A DNA stretch of 64,000 bases. Origin: RGIG1995 sp045652425. GTDB lineage: Bacteria > Bacillota > Clostridia > Oscillospirales > CAG-272. The stretch lies in contig JAZRUG010000019.1 of assembly GCA_045652425.1 (NCBI GenBank), forward strand, positions 1 through 64,000. Direction: 5' to 3'. This document shows, piece by piece, positions 1-8,840 of the stretch. Each line of letters starts with the position of its first letter. Position 1 is the first letter of the stretch. A program made the position numbers and the translations under genes. The notes beneath the pieces were generated by a model that saw nothing but the letters and a program-made list of their open reading frames with translations, was not told the origin of the DNA and ran no database searches.

Positions 1-29
1 CACTTCTACAACCACCAACGTATCCAACT

Positions 30-67
30 AAAAACAAAACTGACACCATTTGAAAAACGATGTCAGT
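30..67 (-). terminator. Possible leftward terminator
   Basis: A 7-bp perfect stem (ACTGACA at 39-45 with TGTCAGT at 61-67) is followed on the minus strand by a T-rich stretch (30-38). It could end leftward transcription from thiT, with the repeat block lying between. Nothing else is recognisable in the first 170 bases. Confidence 0.4.
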
Positions 68-167
68 TCATTGCTTAAAATTTAATTCAATCTACCATAT
101 AGGTCCTTTTTGTGCTGTCTGCATAAATTGGTGCAGTCCATTTTGTGCTTCCTTTTTCTTTTGTGCT

Positions 168-505
168 TTTTTATTTTTCCGCTTTCTTTCGCAGAAAGCT
201 TGGCAAAGAACTTGCTTCTCGGGTTTCTGCAAATCATTAATAGTAGCACAAACCCGTTATCAAAAGGTTCTTTGCCTACTTTTTTCAGAAAACGGGGCGT
301 CGAGGACGTCGCCCCCTACAATATAGTGATATAGTGTGTACAAATAAATCCCTCTCCGTCGGCTTCGCCGCCACCTCTCCCGTAGGGCGAGGCTTTGGGT
401 TTGCACAAACCCATTATTAAAAGGTTCTTTGCCTACTTTCTTCCTTAAAGAAAGTAGGTGCCTGCTTTCTTCCTTAAAGAAAGTAGGTCCTTAAAGAAAG
501 TAGGT
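168..505. repeat. Composite REP-like repeat block
   Basis: Intergenic block built from modules that recur across the window. These are a pseudo-palindrome around CTTTCTTTCGCAGAAAG, a GGGGCGTCGAGGACGTCGCCCC hairpin module, a ~60-bp module at about 340-400 (nearly identical at 29647 and 36450), and three tandem copies of the CTACTTTCTT-CCTTA-AAGAAAGTAG hairpin ending right at the thiT stop codon. No gene is supported here; the short reading frames are frames through the repeat. Confidence 0.8.
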
Positions 506-1110
506 TATTTGGTGGATTGTTTTTGCATTATACCGAGGACTGTTACTATAACGGGTACGGCTATTACGGTCATAACCGTTTCGGGACCAAGATATGTTAT
601 GTTATAAACAAAGGAATACAACCACATACCTACGGTATGAACGTACTCGTTCCAGTCACCGTTCTTCGTTATCTCATACCACACTACCGAACCGTTTACA
701 AAGTGACTTACAAATCGTACAATACATGCAAACAGCACACCAATAAACGTTGTTACGGTCAAGTTTGTCTTTTCGTTCTTCGTGAATTTCAGCGATCTAA
801 ACATACCCGCCAATCCTATTGACGTATATGCCACAATATAGTCGAGCAATATTACCACTATTATACCCACTGCCGTAGGTACATACGCAAAGTTTCCTGC
901 TCCCATCCACAGTTTGAATATGGAAAATATAAACGCTGAACCAAGTCCCCAGCCAAGTCCGTGTCTTATGGAAATAATCATCAGCGGTACCATTGAGAAC
1001 AGAGTTACAGAACCGCCGAGTGGCGCTTCGTATATCTTTATAAACGACAAAATAATCGATGCAGCTATAAGTATAGCGCTTTCTACCATTGTTCTTGTCT
1101 TGTTTTTCAT
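505..1110 (-). CDS. thiT: ECF transporter S component, thiamine-specific ThiT
   Basis: A 201-residue, very hydrophobic protein with about six membrane segments. Its motifs (SHFVNG near residue 135 and YNITYLGPE near residue 170) match the thiamine-binding ThiT family of energy-coupling factor S components. It would bind thiamine outside the cell and work with a shared EcfA/A'/T module, which is not in this window. The ATG at 1110 is preceded by a purine-rich AAGGAAAGGT. A TPP riboswitch lies immediately upstream, which independently supports the substrate. The stop codon abuts a repeat block. Confident on family, good on substrate. Confidence 0.88.
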   Translation of the reverse strand: MKNKTRTMVESAILIAASIILSFIKIYEAPLGGSVTLFSMVPLMIISIRHGLGWGLGSAFIFSIFKLWMGAGNFAYVPTAVGIIVVILLDYIVAYTSIGLAGMFRSLKFTKNEKTNLTVTTFIGVLFACIVRFVSHFVNGSVVWYEITKNGDWNEYVHTVGMWLYSFVYNITYLGPETVMTVIAVPVIVTVLGIMQKQSTK

Positions 1111-1250
1111 AAATTCTTACCTTTCCTTTTTTTAGTATAGATATATATGTAAAAACTTCATACCGCCAAAACATACACGTATTGTAATGCTTTAGGATTT
1201 TCGCTTACTTTTTAACACACCACTCCGGAAATGGCTTGTTTCTTCTCTTT

Positions 1251-1288
1251 GAAAATTAAAAATCCCACCCGATTCGTCGGGTGGGATT
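1251..1288 (-). terminator. Riboswitch expression-platform terminator
   Basis: A perfect 10-bp GC-rich stem (AATCCCACCC at 1261-1270 with its complement at 1279-1288) is followed on the minus strand by a T-rich tail. It lies between the TPP aptamer and thiT, so it is the likely premature terminator formed when TPP is bound. Confidence 0.85.
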
Positions 1289-1299
1289 AAAATAAGCTC

Positions 1300-1395
1300 T
1301 TTTTTACCTATCTTCCTACGCCGGCATTATCCGTTTCAGGTTTAAAGGGTTCGGTATTTTTACCGTCTCAGCTTCTTACAGCACCCCTGACAGTA
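1300..1395 (-). promoter_or_regulatory. TPP riboswitch (THI element)
   Basis: Read on the minus strand, the segment contains the conserved TPP-aptamer blocks in order: CAGGGGTGC, then CTGAGA, then ACCCTTTAAACCTGA, then GGATAATGCCGGCGTAGG. It sits about 20 bases after the tsf stop and upstream of thiT, with a terminator hairpin between aptamer and gene. This is the classical OFF-switch layout: high TPP stops thiamine uptake. The short distance to tsf leaves little room for a separate promoter. Confidence 0.95.
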
Positions 1396-1414
1396 TTAAG
1401 TTGTTTATTAAAAA

Positions 1415-2341
1415 TTACTTATTGAGCATCTTTGCGATTTCATCGCCGAGATTGTCTTCTCTCTTCTGGAGGCCTTCGCCCTTTTCGTAACGATAGAAGG
1501 AGTCAATCTTGATTGAACCGCCAAATTCCTTTGCGCAAGACTCAACGTACTTTGCAACAGTCATAGAGTCATCCTTAACGTATGCATTTTCTGTCAAGCA
1601 GTTTGCTTCATAGAACTTACCGAGTTTACCGGAAGCAATCTTTTCAAGAATCTGGTCAGGCTTGCTTGCGTTCTTGGGATCGTTCTTGAGCTGAGCCTTG
1701 ATAATGCTCATTTCTTCTTCTACTACGCTTGCGGGAACTGCATCTCTGTCAACATACTGAATGTTGGAATATGCAGCAACCTGAAGAGCAATATTCTTTG
1801 CCATTTCAGCAAAACCTGCATTGTTCTTTGCAGCGTCGTCAGCAATAAACTTAACGATAACGCCTGTTGCGCCGCTACCGTGAATATAAGAACTCATAAC
1901 ACCGTCAACTGCGAGGAAACGACGAAGTGACATATTTTCACCAATCTGGAAAATCTTGTCCTTGAGAGCTGCTTCAACTGTCATACCGCTTTCCATAACA
2001 AGAGCGTTAAGAGCGTCAACATCTGCGGGCTTGTTGTCAATAATGAGCTTAAGGATTTCCTTAACGAACGCCTGGAAGCTTGCGTTCTTTGCAACGAAGT
2101 CTGTTTCACAGTTAACTTCGATCATAGCTGCCTTTTCGCCTTCAACAAGGATATCTACAAGACCTTCTGCTGCAATTCTGTCTGCCTTCTTTGCTGCAAC
2201 AGCAAGTCCCTTTTCTCTCAAAATCTTTATAGCTTCATCAAAATCACCGTTTGCTTCAACGAGTGCCTTTTTGCAGTCCATCATACCGCAACCGGTCTTT
2301 GCTCTGAGGTCGGATACTGCCTTTGCTGTAATTGTAGCCAT
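1415..2341 (-). CDS. tsf: Translation elongation factor Ts
   Basis: EF-Ts, 308 residues, the guanine-nucleotide exchange factor that recycles EF-Tu from GDP to GTP. The N-terminal UBA-like domain (residues 1-55, with the CGMMDCKKAL signature) and the catalytic TDFVAKN motif (residues 80-86) are present, followed by the core subdomains. The length is near that of full-length bacterial EF-Ts and longer than the shortest Firmicute forms. The gene follows rpsB by 33 bases, the usual bacterial rpsB-tsf operon, and has its own AGGA-type ribosome binding site. The downstream TPP riboswitch begins within about 20 bases of its stop. Confidence 0.98.
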   Translation of the reverse strand: MATITAKAVSDLRAKTGCGMMDCKKALVEANGDFDEAIKILREKGLAVAAKKADRIAAEGLVDILVEGEKAAMIEVNCETDFVAKNASFQAFVKEILKLIIDNKPADVDALNALVMESGMTVEAALKDKIFQIGENMSLRRFLAVDGVMSSYIHGSGATGVIVKFIADDAAKNNAGFAEMAKNIALQVAAYSNIQYVDRDAVPASVVEEEMSIIKAQLKNDPKNASKPDQILEKIASGKLGKFYEANCLTENAYVKDDSMTVAKYVESCAKEFGGSIKIDSFYRYEKGEGLQKREDNLGDEIAKMLNK

Positions 2342-2374
2342 TTTTATATTCCTCCGATATTCTGTTATTTTTAA

Positions 2375-3127
2375 TTATTCAGCAATTTCTGCATCTTCTG
2401 CAGCTTCTGCTTCTGCAATTTCTTCAACAGCACTTTCGAACTGTTCACCCTGCTTACCTTCGATAATAGCGTCTGCAATTACAGATGCGATAAGCTTAAT
2501 AGCGCGGATAGCGTCATCGTTACCGGGAATGAAGTAGTCTGCATCATCGGGGTCGCAGTTTGTGTCAACAATTGCAACTACGGGAATACCGAGTTTCTTT
2601 GCTTCGAGAACTGCATTTCTTTCTTTGCGGGGGTCAACTATAAATACGCATGAAGGAAGTCCGGGCATATCCTTGATACCGCCGAGGTTCTTTTCGAGGT
2701 CAGCGATTTCCTTCATTCTCTTTGCAACTTCCTTCTTGGGAAGAAGATCAAATGTGCCGTCTTCCTGCATCTTGAGAAGGTTGTTGAGTCTGTTGATTGA
2801 CTTATTGATTGTCTTGTAGTTGGTAAGCATACCGCCGGGCCAACGTACGTTTACGTAGTACATACCGCATCTCTGTGCTTCTTCCTTGATTGCGGAAGCT
2901 GCCTGCTTCTTTGTACCAACAAAGAGCATTGTGCCGCCTTCTGCTGCAAGGTCACGTACAAACATATATGCTTCTTCAAACTTCTTTACTGTCTTCTGAA
3001 GGTCAATGATGTAGATGCCGTTTCTTTCTGTGAAGATGTACTCAGCCATCTTAGGGTTCCATCTTCTTGTGTGATGTCCAAAATGGACGCCTGCTTCAAG
3101 CAGTTGTTTGATTGTAATTACTGACAT
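2375..3127 (-). CDS. rpsB: 30S ribosomal protein S2
   Basis: Ribosomal protein S2, 250 residues. The N-terminal SVITIKQLLEAGVHFGH segment and the later PGLPSCVFIVDPRKE and ELGIPV-type motifs are diagnostic of the family. It binds the small subunit near the 16S 3' end. The C-terminus ends in an acidic Glu/Ala tail (from about residue 235), common in Firmicute S2. A strong AAGGAGGACATT ribosome binding site precedes the ATG at 3127. It is the first gene of the rpsB-tsf operon, with a good promoter at 3218-3246 and a roughly 90-base leader that may carry autoregulation. Confidence 0.98.
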   Translation of the reverse strand: MSVITIKQLLEAGVHFGHHTRRWNPKMAEYIFTERNGIYIIDLQKTVKKFEEAYMFVRDLAAEGGTMLFVGTKKQAASAIKEEAQRCGMYYVNVRWPGGMLTNYKTINKSINRLNNLLKMQEDGTFDLLPKKEVAKRMKEIADLEKNLGGIKDMPGLPSCVFIVDPRKERNAVLEAKKLGIPVVAIVDTNCDPDDADYFIPGNDDAIRAIKLIASVIADAIIEGKQGEQFESAVEEIAEAEAAEDAEIAE

Positions 3128-3217
3128 TTTTAATGTCCTCCTTCGGTTATTTCCACCATACAGCCCTTTAGATATTGCACCGAAGTCAGCCGTATGTGTG
3201 AATTTTCATACTCGAGT

Positions 3218-3246
3218 ATTATAACACTATATAATACACTTTGCAA
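3218..3246 (-). promoter_or_regulatory. Sigma-A type promoter of rpsB-tsf
   Basis: On the minus strand: -35 TTGCAA (3241-3246), 17-base spacer, -10 TATAAT (3218-3223), about 90 bases upstream of rpsB. Confidence 0.8.
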
Positions 3247-3278
3247 GTTTTTTTGACAATTTTACAATTTATTTACAT

Positions 3279-4406
3279 TTACCCCTCGTTCGAGTAAACA
3301 CACTTGCCGTCAACAAAGGTCATATAGCTTCTTGCCATAAGACTGGTCATCGGATCTGCAGTCCAAATTACTATATCTGCGTCCTTGCCCTTCTCAAGAC
3401 TGCCCACTCTGTCGGCAATACCCACTATCTCTGCAGGATTAATCGTTATCGCTTTCCAGCCCTCTTCATAGTCAAGCCCTTCGCTTACTGCAAGTCCTGC
3501 GCAGAGAGGTAATACGTCTATCGGTATAACGTTACAGTCGGTAACTATGCATATCTTAACTCCCGCCTTGTTGAGTATCCCCGGTGTCTTAAAGCTCTTA
3601 CCCATAAGTTCAACCTTGGATTTATTGCCAAGAAGCGGGCCTACCAATGCGGGATATCCGCTTTCCGCAACTATATCCGCAATAGAGGCGCCGTCGGTGC
3701 AGTGGTCAAGAGTCATATTGAGGTCGAACTCCTTTGCTATTCTTATCGCCGTCAATATATCGTCCGCCTGATGCATGTGAGCCTTAAGCGGCATCTCCTT
3801 GCGCATAACGGGTATCATAGCTTCAAGCTTCATATCAAATTTATGGTCTTTTCCCTGCGCATCCTCTTCAGCATATTTTTTCGCCTTAAAAAGAAACTCT
3901 CTCATCATAGCCGCCGTTCCCATTCTCGTTGCGGGGTTCTTCGACTTTCCGCCATATACCTTCTTGGGATTTTCGCCAAAGGCGCATTTCATCGCTATGG
4001 GTTGTTTTATTATCATCTTGTCAACATTGTTACCGTATAATTTAATAGCTGCAAAAGTTCCGCCCACAACATTTGCGCTTCCGGGGCCGGTACAAGCCGC
4101 AGTTACACCGCCCTTTAACGCTGCCGCAAAATCAGTGTCAGTAGGATTAATATTATCTATTGCTCGAAGTTGGGGTGTCAGCGGATCAACGTTTTCATTA
4201 CAGCCGATTATACCTATATGTGTATGAGCGTCAATACAGCCGGGAGTAACCAGTCTGCCACCTACGTCTATAACTTCTGCCCCCTCGGGAACTTCTATTT
4301 TTTTCCCAACCTTTGCTATCTTGCCGTTATCATCAACAAGAATACAGCCGTTTTTTATATCCTTGCCTGTCATCGTCTTTATATAACCGTTCTTTATAAG
4401 CAACAT
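3279..4406 (-). CDS. Metal-dependent amidohydrolase, copy 1
   Basis: Amidohydrolase-superfamily enzyme of about 375 residues, closest in character to the imidazolonepropionase-like group (COG1228). It has the two-part beta-sandwich/TIM-barrel layout and the metal ligands expected: HxH in GCIDAHTHIG (His61/His63), KAHMHQADD, LDHCTDG and an Asp in VTDCNVIP. The C-terminal SLEKGKDADIVIW motif is typical of the superfamily. The ATG at 4406 is preferred over an in-frame start 11 codons upstream because GAGGGGAG precedes it. It lies 16 bases after a close paralogue. The substrate is unknown; dipeptidase, prolidase-like or cyclic-amide activity are all possible. Confidence 0.85.
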   Translation of the reverse strand: MLLIKNGYIKTMTGKDIKNGCILVDDNGKIAKVGKKIEVPEGAEVIDVGGRLVTPGCIDAHTHIGIIGCNENVDPLTPQLRAIDNINPTDTDFAAALKGGVTAACTGPGSANVVGGTFAAIKLYGNNVDKMIIKQPIAMKCAFGENPKKVYGGKSKNPATRMGTAAMMREFLFKAKKYAEEDAQGKDHKFDMKLEAMIPVMRKEMPLKAHMHQADDILTAIRIAKEFDLNMTLDHCTDGASIADIVAESGYPALVGPLLGNKSKVELMGKSFKTPGILNKAGVKICIVTDCNVIPIDVLPLCAGLAVSEGLDYEEGWKAITINPAEIVGIADRVGSLEKGKDADIVIWTADPMTSLMARSYMTFVDGKCVYSNEG

Positions 4407-4422
4407 AATTTCCACTCCCCTC

Positions 4423-5568
4423 TCACATAGAATAAACAACTTTGCCGTCTACTATAGTTTTGTAACTTACAGCACCAACAGTCAAAAGCGGATCTTTGTC
4501 CCAGATAACTATATCTGCATCCTTGCCCTTTTCTATGCTTCCTATTCTGTCGGCTACTCCAAGTATCTTTGCGGGTTCAATCGTTATCGCTCTCCAAGCA
4601 TCGTCAACGTCGAGCCCATCTCTTACGCAAAGACCTGCGCACATAGGCAAATATTCAAGAGGCACTACGGGAGAATCGGTTATAATACAGAAGTTCAGTC
4701 CCGCCTTTTTCAGCTTTGCGGGGTTCTCAAAGCTTCTGTTCTTTACTTCAACCTTATGTGAACCGCTTATCAACGGACCTAACATCAAAGGATATCCTGC
4801 TTCTAAAAGTTCATCTATTAACAATACTCCGTCGGTACAATGGTCTATCGTCATATCAACGTCAAATTCCTTCGCTATTCTTATAGCCGTCAATATATCA
4901 TCTGCCTGATGCGCGTGCGCTTTGAGAGGTATCTCCTTACGCATAACCGGTATCATAGCTTCAAGCTTCATATCAAATGCGTGAGGTTTGCCTATTGCAT
5001 CTTCTTCTGCATACTTCTTTGCTTTTATTAGAGTTTCTCGCAACAGCGCCGCTATTGCCATTCTGGTTACGGGACTCTTTCCTTTTTCGCTATAGTTCTT
5101 CTTTGGATTCTCACCAAACGCACACTTCATTCCCGCGGGATTCTTTACTACCATTTTATCTATATTATTACCGCAAAGCTTGATTACCGCAAAAGTACCG
5201 CCTATAACGTTAACGCTTCCGGGACCTGTACAAGCAGTCGTTACACCGCGGCGCAACGCTTGTCCAAAGGCTTCGTCAACAGGGTTTATACCGTCTATTC
5301 CTCGCATCTGGGGAGTTATCGGATCTCCCTTTTCGTTGTGGTCATCGTTTGCTGCATATATCTCATTCCAAAGACCTACGTGGCAATGTCCGTCTATACA
5401 CCCCGGGGTTACGAGTCTGCCCTCGGCATCTATAACTTCGGCATTCGCAGGAATAGTTATCTTTTTTCCAATCTCTGCAATCTTACCGTTGTCATCAATA
5501 AGAATACTGCAGTTTTTTATATCTTTTCCCACCATAGTTTTCACATTAGCATTTGTAATAACCAACAT
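4423..5568 (-). CDS. Metal-dependent amidohydrolase, copy 2
   Basis: Paralogue of the next gene, about 381 residues, with the same ligands in the same order: His61/His63 in GCIDGHCHVG, KAHAHQADD, IDHCTDG, and the Asp in ITDSPVVP. It has an insertion after the HxH motif (YAANDDHNEKGD) that copy 1 lacks, possibly altering the active-site loop. The start at 5568 follows an AAGAAGAGG ribosome binding site; the upstream in-frame ATG lacks one. The two genes probably form an operon by tandem duplication. The specific reaction cannot be named from sequence alone. Confidence 0.85.
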   Translation of the reverse strand: MLVITNANVKTMVGKDIKNCSILIDDNGKIAEIGKKITIPANAEVIDAEGRLVTPGCIDGHCHVGLWNEIYAANDDHNEKGDPITPQMRGIDGINPVDEAFGQALRRGVTTACTGPGSVNVIGGTFAVIKLCGNNIDKMVVKNPAGMKCAFGENPKKNYSEKGKSPVTRMAIAALLRETLIKAKKYAEEDAIGKPHAFDMKLEAMIPVMRKEIPLKAHAHQADDILTAIRIAKEFDVDMTIDHCTDGVLLIDELLEAGYPLMLGPLISGSHKVEVKNRSFENPAKLKKAGLNFCIITDSPVVPLEYLPMCAGLCVRDGLDVDDAWRAITIEPAKILGVADRIGSIEKGKDADIVIWDKDPLLTVGAVSYKTIVDGKVVYSM

Positions 5569-5689
5569 AACAAACCTCTTCTTGTTTTGGGCATATATTT
5601 GCCCTTTATTCATCATTATAATATCACTTAATTATCACCATTTGTTAGCCGCCTCTTCCTTTTTAACAATTTGTTTACATTTAATCTTC

Positions 5690-5718
5690 TTGACAAAAAA
5701 CAACATAAATTGTATAAT
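5690..5718 (+). promoter_or_regulatory. feoB promoter
   Basis: Consensus promoter: TTGACA (5690-5695), 17-base spacer, TATAAT (5713-5718), about 50 bases upstream of the feoB start. Confidence 0.9.
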
Positions 5719-5719
5719 G

Positions 5720-5737
5720 AGTTAGCAAAGGCTAACT
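5720..5737 (+). promoter_or_regulatory. Putative DtxR/IdeR-type metal operator
   Basis: A perfect 7-bp inverted repeat, AGTTAGC-AAAG-GCTAACT, begins two bases after the -10 hexamer of the feoB promoter. Its half-sites (TTAGC/GCTAA) resemble the known DtxR/IdeR/MntR operator core. Its position over the transcription start would let an iron-loaded repressor block transcription. The regulator itself is not in this window. Confidence 0.65.
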
Positions 5738-5770
5738 GATGCGTTTTATTGTTTTGGAAAGGTACTATTT

Positions 5771-8125
5771 ATGACACTAAAAGAACTTGCAGTAGGAAAA
5801 AAAGCAAAAATATTATCTGTCGGAGGTGAGGGCGCTTTACGTCAACACTTTCTCGATATGGGCGTTATCCCCAATACCGAAGTCAAGGTTATTCAATACG
5901 CGCCTATGGGGGACCCCGTTGAACTTTTGATTCACGGTTATTCTCTTACACTTCGCCTTGACGATGCGGCTCAAATCGAAATCGAGCCCATTGAAGATGT
6001 CCCCGAAGTTAATACAGTTAAAAAATCCGTAAGAACAAAAAAACATCACCCCGGTCTTGGTGAAGACGGTATATATCACGAAAAAAACAATGAAACGCCT
6101 CTTCCCAAAGATACTGTCCTTACATTTGCTTTGGCAGGTAACCAAAACTGTGGAAAAACCACCCTCTTCAACCAGCTTACCGGCTCTAATCAGCACGTAG
6201 GTAACTTTCCCGGTGTTACGGTCGACAGAAAATCTGGGAAAATCAGAAATTATCCCAACACGCTCGTTACCGACCTCCCCGGCATCTATTCCCTTTCTCC
6301 TTATTCGTCAGAAGAGGTCGTTTCAAGAAACTTTATTTTAAATGAACACCCGCATTGTATTATAAATATCGTAGATGCAACCAATATCGAAAGAAACCTC
6401 TATCTTACAATGCAACTCCTTGAGCTTGGTATCCCCACCGTTCTCGCCCTCAATATGATGGACGAGGTTAAGGGTAACGGCGGTACTATATACATTAATG
6501 AAATGGAAGAAATCCTCGGCATCCCCGTAGTTCCCATTTCAGCTGCAAAGAATGAAGGTGTCAACGAGCTTATCAAGCATGCAGTACATATAGCTCAATA
6601 TCAGGAAAAACCGCGCAGATACGATTTCTGCAATAAATCAGCCAAAGGCGGCGCTATTCACAGATGTCTGCACAGTATCATGCACCTTATCGAAGACCAC
6701 GCGGAAGCTGCCAATATCCCCGTCAGATTCGCCGCAAGTAAACTTGTTGAGGGCGATACGCTCGTACTCGATTCTCTCAATCTTTCGGAAAACGAAAAAG
6801 AAACCTTGGAGCATATCATTCTTCAAGCGGAAGATGAATCGGGACTCGACAGAGCTGCCGCTATTGCTGATATGCGTTTCTCCTTTATCAAAAAACTTTG
6901 CGATGAAACGGTCGTAAAACCAAAAGAAAGCAAAGAGCATTTGCGCAGCCGTAAAATAGATAAATTCTTAACCGGTAAATATACTGCTATTCCCGCTTTC
7001 GTGGGTGTTATGGCACTCGTATTCTGGCTTACGTTCAACGTTATCGGTTCATACTTGCAAGGCTTGCTTGAAATGGGTATCGAAGCGCTTACAAATATTG
7101 TTGACGGTCTTCTTACAAATTGGAACGTAAATGAAGCGTTGCACAGTCTTGTTATCGACGGCATCTTTAACGGCGTCGGTAGTGTTTTGAGCTTTATTCC
7201 CATTATAGTTATTCTCTTCCTCTTCCTCTCGCTTCTTGAAGACAGCGGTTATATGGCAAGAGTAGCATTCGTTATGGATAAGCCCTTGCGTAAAATAGGT
7301 CTCTCGGGCAGAAGTATCGTTCCTATGCTTATCGGATTCGGCTGTACCGTTCCCGGTGTTATGGCAAGTAGAACGCTCCCCTCCGAACGCGACAGAAAAA
7401 TGACTATACTGCTCACTCCCTTTATGAGCTGTACCGCAAAACTCCCCATCTACGGGTTCTTTGCAGACGCTTTCTTCCCCAAATACTCGGGACTTATAAT
7501 GGTCGGGCTTTATTTCCTCGGTATCGCCGTCGGTATAATTGTAGCACTTATTTCAAAAAGCACTACCTTTAAGGGTGAGGCTGTTCCCTTCGTTATGGAA
7601 TTGCCAAACTACCGTATGCCCGGATTCAAAAATACGGCATTTCTGCTCTGGGATAAAGCTAAAGACTTCCTTGAAAGAGCATTTACCGTTATCTTCGTGG
7701 CTTCTATCGCCGTTTGGTTCTTGCAAACCTTTGATTTCAGACTTAATATCGTTTCAGACTCTCAAAACAGCATACTTGCCGTAATCGCAGGTTTCGTCGC
7801 TCCCGTATTTGCGTTACTCGGATTCGGCAACTGGCGCGTCGTAACCTCTCTCGTTGCCGGCTTTATGGCTAAAGAAAGTGTTGTTTCTACCCTCTCTGTA
7901 CTCTTCGGTACAACCGAGGTTATGAAATCATTCCTTTCTCCCTCGGCAGTTTTGGCGCTCCTCGTATTCTGTCTGCTCTATACGCCTTGCGTTGCGGCAA
8001 TAGCTGCGGTTAAACGTGAGCTTGGCAGCAAGTGGGCCTTCCTTATGGTAATAGGTCAGTGCGTTCTTGCTTGGATTTGCGCTCTGTTGGTAAGAACCGT
8101 TGCTCTCTTACTCGGTCTTGCGTAA
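5771..8125 (+). CDS. feoB: Ferrous iron transporter, FeoA-FeoB fusion
   Basis: A 784-residue Fe(II) uptake protein. Residues 1-75 are an FeoA (SH3-like) domain, usually a separate small protein. After a charged linker the FeoB G domain follows, with G1 GNQNCGKT (residues 123-130), the switch region HVGNFPGVTVD, G3 DLPG and G4 NMMD. The helical GDI region and then the membrane domain follow from about residue 405, including the GCTVPGVMASR and FMSCTAKLP gate motifs and a C-terminal gate repeat. The cytosolic GTPase controls iron passage. It is the first gene after an iron-type operator and is followed by a HAD phosphatase 33 bases on. Confidence 0.97.
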   Translation: MTLKELAVGKKAKILSVGGEGALRQHFLDMGVIPNTEVKVIQYAPMGDPVELLIHGYSLTLRLDDAAQIEIEPIEDVPEVNTVKKSVRTKKHHPGLGEDGIYHEKNNETPLPKDTVLTFALAGNQNCGKTTLFNQLTGSNQHVGNFPGVTVDRKSGKIRNYPNTLVTDLPGIYSLSPYSSEEVVSRNFILNEHPHCIINIVDATNIERNLYLTMQLLELGIPTVLALNMMDEVKGNGGTIYINEMEEILGIPVVPISAAKNEGVNELIKHAVHIAQYQEKPRRYDFCNKSAKGGAIHRCLHSIMHLIEDHAEAANIPVRFAASKLVEGDTLVLDSLNLSENEKETLEHIILQAEDESGLDRAAAIADMRFSFIKKLCDETVVKPKESKEHLRSRKIDKFLTGKYTAIPAFVGVMALVFWLTFNVIGSYLQGLLEMGIEALTNIVDGLLTNWNVNEALHSLVIDGIFNGVGSVLSFIPIIVILFLFLSLLEDSGYMARVAFVMDKPLRKIGLSGRSIVPMLIGFGCTVPGVMASRTLPSERDRKMTILLTPFMSCTAKLPIYGFFADAFFPKYSGLIMVGLYFLGIAVGIIVALISKSTTFKGEAVPFVMELPNYRMPGFKNTAFLLWDKAKDFLERAFTVIFVASIAVWFLQTFDFRLNIVSDSQNSILAVIAGFVAPVFALLGFGNWRVVTSLVAGFMAKESVVSTLSVLFGTTEVMKSFLSPSAVLALLVFCLLYTPCVAAIAAVKRELGSKWAFLMVIGQCVLAWICALLVRTVALLLGLA

Positions 8126-8158
8126 ATAAAAATCTTGTAATTTTATTTGGAGAAAACA

Positions 8159-8836
8159 ATGATAAAAGCAGTACTTATTGATATAGACGACACCTTGCTC
8201 GACTTCAGAAAAAGCGCGAATACCGCTATTCGTATTTGCTTTGAAAAATACGGTCTTTTATTTACGCCGCACGTTATAGATACTTTCCATACGATTAACG
8301 ACGAGCTTTGGCGCAAAATCGAAAGAAAAGAAATAACAAAGCAGGAAATGTATGGGCTTCGTTGGGTAACAATATTCAAAGAACTCGGTATCGAACGCGA
8401 CGGTTTTGAAATGGAAGCACTCTTCAGAAGTACTCTTTCGGGTATTGCAGAGCCTGTCGATAACGCTTATGAACTGCTTGAATATCTATACAAAAAATAT
8501 CCCCTCTTTGCCGCAAGTAATTCTTCATTTGAGCATCAAAGAAAGCGTATGACACAGTCGGATATGTTGAAATATTTTCAAAAAATGTTCGTCTCCGAAA
8601 CCGTCGGCGCACTTAAACCCGCAAAAGAGTTCTTCGATTTTTGTTTTAATGAAATGGGTAACCCAAATCCAAGTGAGGTAGTTATTATAGGCGATTCGCT
8701 TACGTCGGATATCAGCGGCGGGGTAAGCTATGGGCTTAAAACCATTTGGTTTAATCCAGTCAACAAAGAATTACCCCCAAACCTTTCACCGTCCTATACG
8801 GTAAATGATTTGAAGGAGATTAAAGAAATATTGTAA
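8159..8836 (+). CDS. HAD hydrolase, YjjG-like nucleotidase
   Basis: A haloacid-dehalogenase phosphatase of about 225 residues. Motif I is DIDDTLLDF, motif II is the Ser/Asn in FAASNSS, motif III is the Lys in GALKPAKEF and motif IV is GDSLTSDISGG. The length, the helical cap after motif I and the LDF motif fit the YjjG/YfnB group, which dephosphorylates non-canonical pyrimidine nucleotides. The substrate is inferred from family resemblance only. The ATG at 8159 has a GGAG at 8149-8152, better than the in-frame TTG 12 bases earlier. It is co-directional with feoB and ends in a clear terminator. Confidence 0.85.
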   Translation: MIKAVLIDIDDTLLDFRKSANTAIRICFEKYGLLFTPHVIDTFHTINDELWRKIERKEITKQEMYGLRWVTIFKELGIERDGFEMEALFRSTLSGIAEPVDNAYELLEYLYKKYPLFAASNSSFEHQRKRMTQSDMLKYFQKMFVSETVGALKPAKEFFDFCFNEMGNPNPSEVVIIGDSLTSDISGGVSYGLKTIWFNPVNKELPPNLSPSYTVNDLKEIKEIL

Positions 8837-8840
8837 TATA

